Made by a program: the position numbers and the translations under genes. This document shows positions 59,729 through 64,000 of a stretch of DNA of 64,000 nucleotides, piece by piece. Position 1 is the stretch's first letter. The number at the start of each line of letters is the position of its first letter. Source of the DNA: Desulfosporosinus sp. I2 (GTDB lineage Bacteria; Bacillota; Desulfitobacteriia; Desulfitobacteriales; Desulfitobacteriaceae); contig NZ_JYNH01000008.1 of the NCBI RefSeq assembly GCF_000960765.1, positions 1-64,000 on the forward strand, written 5' to 3'. A model generated the notes under the pieces. It searched no databases and was not told the origin of the DNA. It saw only the letters and a program-made list of their open reading frames with translations.

Positions 59729-60013
59729 ATGCCTATTAAGCTCAGTAAAACCCTATGGACCCTAGTTATTGTATTTATCATCGTTACAACCGTCATTTTT
59801 TCCTTTGGAATCTTGTTAGTTGGGGCAGCGCTTGCTAGTCTATACGGCATATATCGTTATTACTTCGGAAGGAAACGATCCAGTAAATTCAAAGTGAGAC
59901 CGCAAGAGTTTATGTATGGGGAAGTAGTAGACATAAAAGCAGAAGTCATAGACATTAAAGCAGAAGCAATAGATCAGACGATCTCAGACAAAATCTCCAA
60001 TAGAAATAAATAG
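59729..60013 (+). CDS. hypothetical small membrane protein with a DIKAE repeat
   Basis: A 94-residue protein of unknown function. One long or two short helices occupy about residues 10-45, followed by a basic turn (RRKRSSKFKVR is approximate; the visible run is GRKRSSKFK). Then the motif DIKAE recurs at VVDIKAEVIDIKAEAIDQ, encoded by near-identical DNA, which suggests a recent small duplication. The ATG at 59729 follows AAAGGAGGA. Single gene with a terminator. Confidence 0.65.
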   Translation: MPIKLSKTLWTLVIVFIIVTTVIFSFGILLVGAALASLYGIYRYYFGRKRSSKFKVRPQEFMYGEVVDIKAEVIDIKAEAIDQTISDKISNRNK

Positions 60014-60027
60014 AAGTTGAAATAGTT

Positions 60028-60060
60028 TGTACCATCGTCCTTGGGGCGGTGGTTTTTTAT
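60028..60060 (+). terminator. probable terminator of the DIKAE-repeat gene
   Basis: ACCATCGTCC and GGGCGGTGGT pair (with one mismatch and a G-T pair) around TTG, followed by TTTTTTAT. Confidence 0.65.
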
Positions 60061-60171
60061 ATGCAATTAATAATTCTTAAATAGGTGGCTTACAAAGATT
60101 TGTCCAAGCACAATGTTATAGTTAATTTAGAATATTAGTTCTCATAAAATAAATGAGGGTAGGGGATGTAC

Positions 60172-60501
60172 ATGTCAATTTCAAAAGTAAGCTTTTCTGG
60201 GTTAACTTCCGAACCTGTCACAAGTTTAAAAAGATCGAAGTCAATAACATTGACCAATACCTTTCTTACATCAGTCTTATCGCTCTCAGCCCTGGACCTA
60301 ATCGTTGCTTTTATCAGAAATGATTCATTATCGAATTACATCATGTTCGTAATTACAAATCTAGCCATTACAACTTTAGGACTTCTTATTTCTTCGGATC
60401 TTATTGCTGAGAATGATAGCGAATCAGTAAGCTGTTTTCTGGCTTATATGGTATTTCTATGGGCCTGTATTACTGTAGTTAAACTTATCTTCCTTAAATA
60501 G
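60172..60501 (+). CDS. hypothetical small membrane protein, 109 aa
   Basis: Not recognised. Three hydrophobic helices are visible: about residues 28-46 (TFLTSVLSLSALDLIVAF), 55-75, and 88-106. The N-terminus is polar with KRSK. ATG 60172 is six bases after GGGTAGGGG; ATG 60166 touches that site. No neighbours in the same direction within 100 bases suggest a role. Confidence 0.55.
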   Translation: MSISKVSFSGLTSEPVTSLKRSKSITLTNTFLTSVLSLSALDLIVAFIRNDSLSNYIMFVITNLAITTLGLLISSDLIAENDSESVSCFLAYMVFLWACITVVKLIFLK

Positions 60502-60585
60502 TCCATAGGGGCTGATTAAAAAAGACGGCTCATCTTGAGCCGCCATGGAGAAGAAGTAAGATTGGAGCTATTAACCTCTAAATGT

Positions 60586-60954
60586 TTATCTGATCAAACC
60601 CAGTTCTTTTTTAGTTCGTTCAGCCATTTGTTTAAGCATTTTTTCTCTATCACTATTATATAAGGGTCCATAAAACACTATTCCGTATTTTTCTAACATT
60701 TTTGCTTCTTTTTCTTTTCTGGTACGTCCTACTTCAGGGACATACTGAGATTTTCTTTTTGCTTTGTGAAATTTAGCATGATGAGCAATATCAATAAACA
60801 CTGCAAGGTTTGCAGTTCTGTCGTCATCATTATTCTCGTTTAAATGATGCAGAATTTCGGTTTCTTTTAGTTTTCGTTCTAAATATCTCTCGATAATTAA
60901 TCTAGAAACCTCCATTGTTTCGTAATTACTATTTATGGAAATGCTGTCGTTCAT
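60586..60954 (-). CDS. small HNH-like protein
   Basis: A 122-residue protein. The middle reads LHHLNENNDDDRTANLAVF, then HHAKFHK: the H-H, N and late H spacing of HNH_3-type nuclease cores, as found in phage and homing endonucleases. Zinc-binding cysteines are absent, and the N-terminal and C-terminal parts are charged helices. It may be a degenerate mobile-element nuclease. The minus-strand ATG at 60954 follows AAAGGAGTC with four-base spacing. Single gene between two divergent stretches. Confidence 0.6.
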   Translation of the reverse strand: MNDSISINSNYETMEVSRLIIERYLERKLKETEILHHLNENNDDDRTANLAVFIDIAHHAKFHKAKRKSQYVPEVGRTRKEKEAKMLEKYGIVFYGPLYNSDREKMLKQMAERTKKELGLIR

Positions 60955-61380
60955 AGTTGACTCCTTTCAAAGTGTTACCCAAACGAAAAAACAACAGACA
61001 TTGGGATGGATTCGAATGTCATCCCGCCAGTCAAGTTGTCTTATTTCAAAGGTAAATTCGTATAAACTTGATTTGTTTACATATTTAGTATACTATAATT
61101 TGTTCATAATCACAACTGTATGGGGGATACCTCTATGTAATATTGCCATTTTTTACAATAAAATTAATTGTTGAAAGAAGGGTTAAGAAATGATACAATA
61201 ATCTAAATTAACTGTGAACACAATAAGGCGTTGTTCGATACTTATTGCTTAAGTACTTTTTGAGAAGAGTTTAACTTTTTGTACAATAACATTGAAACGG
61301 CGTTTTATTATGTGAAACATGTTTATGGCTGTATATAAGTCAAATTATAATTCGCTATATTTTTTAAAGGAGGAGATTTT
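60955..61380. other. intergenic region, no gene supported
   Basis: About 425 AT-rich bases between the HNH-like gene and the small gene before acetyl-CoA synthetase. A 79-codon open frame at 60935-61174 overlaps the start of the HNH-like gene, has no ribosome binding site or recognisable family, and was not accepted. Promoters for both flanking genes should lie here. Confidence 0.5.
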
Positions 61381-61593
61381 ATGGCTATTGGTCGTCTAGA
61401 AAAGAATAAAGAACAGGTTAGTTCAGAATCAACATATTTATTAACAACAGAAAAAGATTCGGATAATGTGGAGCGAGGAATCGTCGCTAATAAAAAAGAT
61501 CCCATGAACGAGTTTCAAAAGAAAGTAAATCAAGCAATCAAAGCAAATGATCTATGCTATAACTGTGAAACAGGGTTTCATTATATGGAGTAG
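61381..61593 (+). CDS. hypothetical protein, 70 aa, upstream of acetyl-CoA synthetase
   Basis: A polar protein of unknown family, with no membrane segment. The C-terminus has a single CxxC (LCYNCETGFHYME). The ATG at 61381 follows AAAGGAGGAG, a very strong site. It ends 33 bases before acsA, so the two are probably co-transcribed. The CxxC could bind a metal ion with a partner. Confidence 0.65.
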   Translation: MAIGRLEKNKEQVSSESTYLLTTEKDSDNVERGIVANKKDPMNEFQKKVNQAIKANDLCYNCETGFHYME

Positions 61594-61626
61594 GTAATCA
61601 ATGCTCAACAGAAGGAGGGCTTCAAT

Positions 61627-63939
61627 ATGACAGAAAAACACCGTGAAGGGTTGCTTGAGGGAAAAAGGTTGTTTTTCCCTCCTACAGGTTTTAGTTCAAA
61701 AGCAGTAATTCAAAACCATGAAATTCATGAACAAGGACAGGACTTGACGAAGTTTTGGGGCGAACAAGGCAAACGGTTAGACTGGTTTAAACAATGGGAC
61801 ACTGTTTTAGACTGGAATCCTCCGTTTGCGAAGTGGTATGTCGGCGGAGAATTAAATGCAGCTTATAATTGCTTAGATAGACATTTAGAGGGGGCCCGTC
61901 GAAATAAAGCAGCCTTTATATTTGAAGGAGAACTGGGTGATCGTAGAGTCTTAACTTATCAGGATCTTCATCGTGAGGTATCCCAGTTCGCGAATGTTCT
62001 AAAATCTTATGGAGTAGAAAAGGGAGACCGCGTAATAATTTACATGCCTATGATTCCTGAGGCAGTGATTGCGATGCTAGCTTGTGCTCGAATTGGTGCT
62101 CCTCATTGTGTCGTATTTGGTGGATTCAGTGCTGAAGCTTTAAGGGACAGAGTCCTAGACGCTCAGGCAAAAGTTGTTGTCACATCCGATGGCAGTTATC
62201 GTCGTGGAAATATCATCCTGTTGAAAGAAAGTGTGGATCAAGCACTTCGCAATGTAAGTTGTGTTGAAAAAGTAATTGTTGTTCAACGTACAGGTCAGCC
62301 TGTAGACATGCAAGAAAAACGAGATCTGTGGTATCACGAGGTCATTAAGAATGTTTCGATTGTCTGTCCCGCAGAACCAATGGATGCGGATGATATGCTT
62401 TTCATTCTTTACACGAGTGGAACCACGGGAAAACCCAAAGGAGTTGTACATACTGTAGGTGGTTATATGGTTGGGGTATCTACAACGCATGAATGGGTCT
62501 TTGACATTAAAGAAGAAGATGTCTATTGGTGTACTGCAGATGTCGGTTGGATAACAGGTCACAGTTATTTGGTCTATGGGCCATTGGCCAATGGTTCAAC
62601 AGTGGTTATGTATGAAGGTGCTCCAGATTATCCGGAAAAAGATCGGTATTGGGAAATCATTGAGAAATACAGGGTATCAATTTTATATACTGCCCCAACC
62701 GCAATTCGCACGTTTATGAAATGGGGGGAAAGTTACCCTTTAGGCAGAGATCTTTCAAGTTTGCGACTTTTGGGTTCAGTAGGGGAACCCATTAATCCAG
62801 AAGCGTGGATGTGGTACTATAAACATATTGGAGGAGATCGCTGCCCCATCGTAGATACCTGGTGGCAAACTGAAACAGGTATGATTATGATGACGCCCAT
62901 TCCAGGAATTACTCCTCTTAAGCCAGGATCGTGCACCTTCCCATTCCCAGGCGTTCATATTGAAGTTGTGGATCATGTGGGAAATTCCGTACCAAAAGGT
63001 GAGGGTGGGTATTTAGTGGTTAGCGAGCCATGGCCGGCGATGCTTAAAACAGTCTATGGGGATGACAAACGCTACGAAGATACGTATTGGAACCAATTTC
63101 CTGGTGTTTATTTTACCGGGGACGAAGCGAAATGGGATGATGAAGGTTATTTCTGGGTGATTGGACGTGTCGATGATGTCATTAATGTCTCAGGGCATCG
63201 AATTGGAACTGCGGAAGTAGAGGGTGCTTTAGTGGACCATCCATCGGTTGCCGAAGCAGCCTGTGTAGGCAGAATTCACGAAGTAAAAGGTCAAGCGGTA
63301 TTTGCCTTCGTTAGCTTAAAAGAAGGAATAATAATCCATGATAGGTTAATTGAAGAACTAAAGGCTCATGTTGTCCTAAAAATCGGATCACTTGCACGAC
63401 CTGACGACATATTTTTAACGGCTGAATTACCTAAGACTCGAAGCGGGAAGATTATGAGGCGTCTTCTTAAGGACATAGCTGAGGGTCGGGCAATGGGGGA
63501 TACCAGCACCCTTGCTGATGTTGCGGTCATAAATATTTTGAAAAAGAATATTGACGCCCAGAAGATCCTAGATGCACGGAATACCTCAATAAAATTGGGG
63601 AGGAATATGATTTCAATTCCTGACAATGTTACATTTAATCGTTGTAAAGATGAGTCATATGAGGGATACAGTTATACAGTGTGGTTCTCGATACCTGCTA
63701 AGGATGGCTCACCTCATCCAGTGACCCATTTTTATTGCTTTCAGTGGATAGTTAGACTGAACTTGGTTGCCGAGGTCGCCTTGGCAATCACAAATATCAT
63801 GATAAATAACCATAATGCTATTGAAGCATTATACGGAAGCGGGACACCAGATTTTAGCCATGCAGTAATCAATGAAGGAAATATTAAGGATGATTTATCA
63901 GAGGAAGGACAAATCTGCTTTTGTGGTTCTGAAGGCTAG
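61627..63939 (+). CDS. acsA: acetyl-CoA synthetase (AMP-forming) with a C-terminal extension
   Basis: 770 residues. Residues 1 to about 638 are a normal acetyl-CoA synthetase: [15 protein letters not shown] near residue 262, [45 protein letters not shown] and the acetylation-site motif [11 protein letters not shown] near 604. It activates acetate to acetyl-CoA in the cytoplasm. About 130 further residues follow with no family known to me: mixed aromatic/aliphatic, ending in CFCGSEG. Homologues usually end near residue 650. ATG 61627 follows AGAAGGAGG. It is followed by a terminator hairpin. Confidence 0.88.
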   Translation: MTEKHREGLLEGKRLFFPPTGFSSKAVIQNHEIHEQGQDLTKFWGEQGKRLDWFKQWDTVLDWNPPFAKWYVGGELNAAYNCLDRHLEGARRNKAAFIFEGELGDRRVLTYQDLHREVSQFANVLKSYGVEKGDRVIIYMPMIPEAVIAMLACARIGAPHCVVFGGFSAEALRDRVLDAQAKVVVTSDGSYRRGNIILLKESVDQALRNVSCVEKVIVVQRTGQPVDMQEKRDLWYHEVIKNVSIVCPAEPMDADDMLFILYTSGTTGKPKGVVHTVGGYMVGVSTTHEWVFDIKEEDVYWCTADVGWITGHSYLVYGPLANGSTVVMYEGAPDYPEKDRYWEIIEKYRVSILYTAPTAIRTFMKWGESYPLGRDLSSLRLLGSVGEPINPEAWMWYYKHIGGDRCPIVDTWWQTETGMIMMTPIPGITPLKPGSCTFPFPGVHIEVVDHVGNSVPKGEGGYLVVSEPWPAMLKTVYGDDKRYEDTYWNQFPGVYFTGDEAKWDDEGYFWVIGRVDDVINVSGHRIGTAEVEGALVDHPSVAEAACVGRIHEVKGQAVFAFVSLKEGIIIHDRLIEELKAHVVLKIGSLARPDDIFLTAELPKTRSGKIMRRLLKDIAEGRAMGDTSTLADVAVINILKKNIDAQKILDARNTSIKLGRNMISIPDNVTFNRCKDESYEGYSYTVWFSIPAKDGSPHPVTHFYCFQWIVRLNLVAEVALAITNIMINNHNAIEALYGSGTPDFSHAVINEGNIKDDLSEEGQICFCGSEG

Positions 63940-63975
63940 GGAAAGTAGGTCATCACTAGGGCAAACAGGCAAGTG

Positions 63976-64000
63976 ACTATCTCAATATGAGGTAGTTTTT
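63976..64000 (+). terminator. terminator after acsA, cut by the window edge
   Basis: ACTATCTCA and TGAGGTAGT pair over nine bases (one T-G pair) around ATA. TTTTT follows and runs to the window end. Confidence 0.75.

Noticed and set aside
60935-61174. 79-codon frame in the gap before the acetyl-CoA synthetase unit
   Set aside because: It overlaps the start of the HNH-like gene and lacks a start signal and homology.

Overview
The window reads as chromosomal DNA of a strictly anaerobic, low-to-mid GC Firmicute of the Desulfosporosinus/Desulfitobacterium type. This is inferred from the gene families, not from a database search: an HdrA-FlxABCD-like electron-bifurcating locus, an HdrD/E-like membrane iron-sulfur protein, a complete-looking anaerobic (cbi-type) cobalamin operon with two cobalamin riboswitches, a bacilliredoxin (YtxJ), AddAB, DUF1540, PspC, YitT and DegV proteins, and strong AGGAGG-type ribosome binding sites with frequent GTG/TTG starts. 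No rRNA, tRNA, CRISPR array, intact insertion sequence or phage gene was recognised.

Layout. 1-2.2 kb: end of a nitrate/sulfonate/taurine-type ABC importer (decayed binding-protein tail, ATPase, permease) and a YtxJ protein. 2.3-7.4 kb: alpha/beta hydrolase, membrane HdrDE-like oxidoreductase, and small housekeeping membrane proteins (PspC, DUF502, DUF1540, YkvA). 7.4-14.9 kb: a scarred catabolic island. It has a sigma-54-type promoter before a 600-residue acyl-CoA dehydrogenase, an in-frame remnant of a nitroreductase, a sigma-54 activator facing it, an old-yellow-enzyme/dienoyl-CoA-reductase-like protein lacking its N-terminus, and three small proteins of unknown role. 15-37.2 kb: the cobalamin region. 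Riboswitch 1 leads an AIR-synthase-fold protein, an ECF transporter (S, fused A-A, T) and cbiD. Riboswitch 2 leads cbiET-L-F-G-H-J-X-C-P-B-A-cobO-pduX-cobD-cbiM-N-Q-O. 37.3-42.5 kb: cardiolipin synthase, an ECF sigma factor with a DUF4349 membrane partner, a YitT protein and a polysaccharide deacetylase. 42.7-50.4 kb: addB (broken by a one-base shift in an A7 run) and addA. 50.6-58.3 kb: HdrA, an MvhD/FlxD-like protein, two iron-sulfur subunits, a flavin/NAD subunit and a fused HdrC-HdrB-like protein. 58.4-64 kb: DegV, several small proteins including one interrupted by an in-frame TGA, and an acetyl-CoA synthetase with an unexplained C-terminal extension.

How the genes work together. The cobalamin region covers cobalt import, cobalt insertion (short CbiX), corrin-ring methylation and contraction, amidation, adenosylation and aminopropanol-arm synthesis. 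The lower-ligand genes cobT, cobU and cobS are not in the window; riboswitch 1 may control salvage of an activated lower ligand instead (inference). The Hdr/Flx locus should couple NAD(H) to ferredoxin and a thiol/disulfide carrier, and the HdrDE-like protein at 3.2 kb could pass electrons between a soluble flavoprotein and menaquinone. Most interesting for follow-up: the in-frame TGA in a small cysteine-rich protein (59.4 kb), the addB frameshift, the gene remnants around the sigma-54 activator, the riboswitch-led AIRS-like/ECF unit and the acetyl-CoA synthetase extension.
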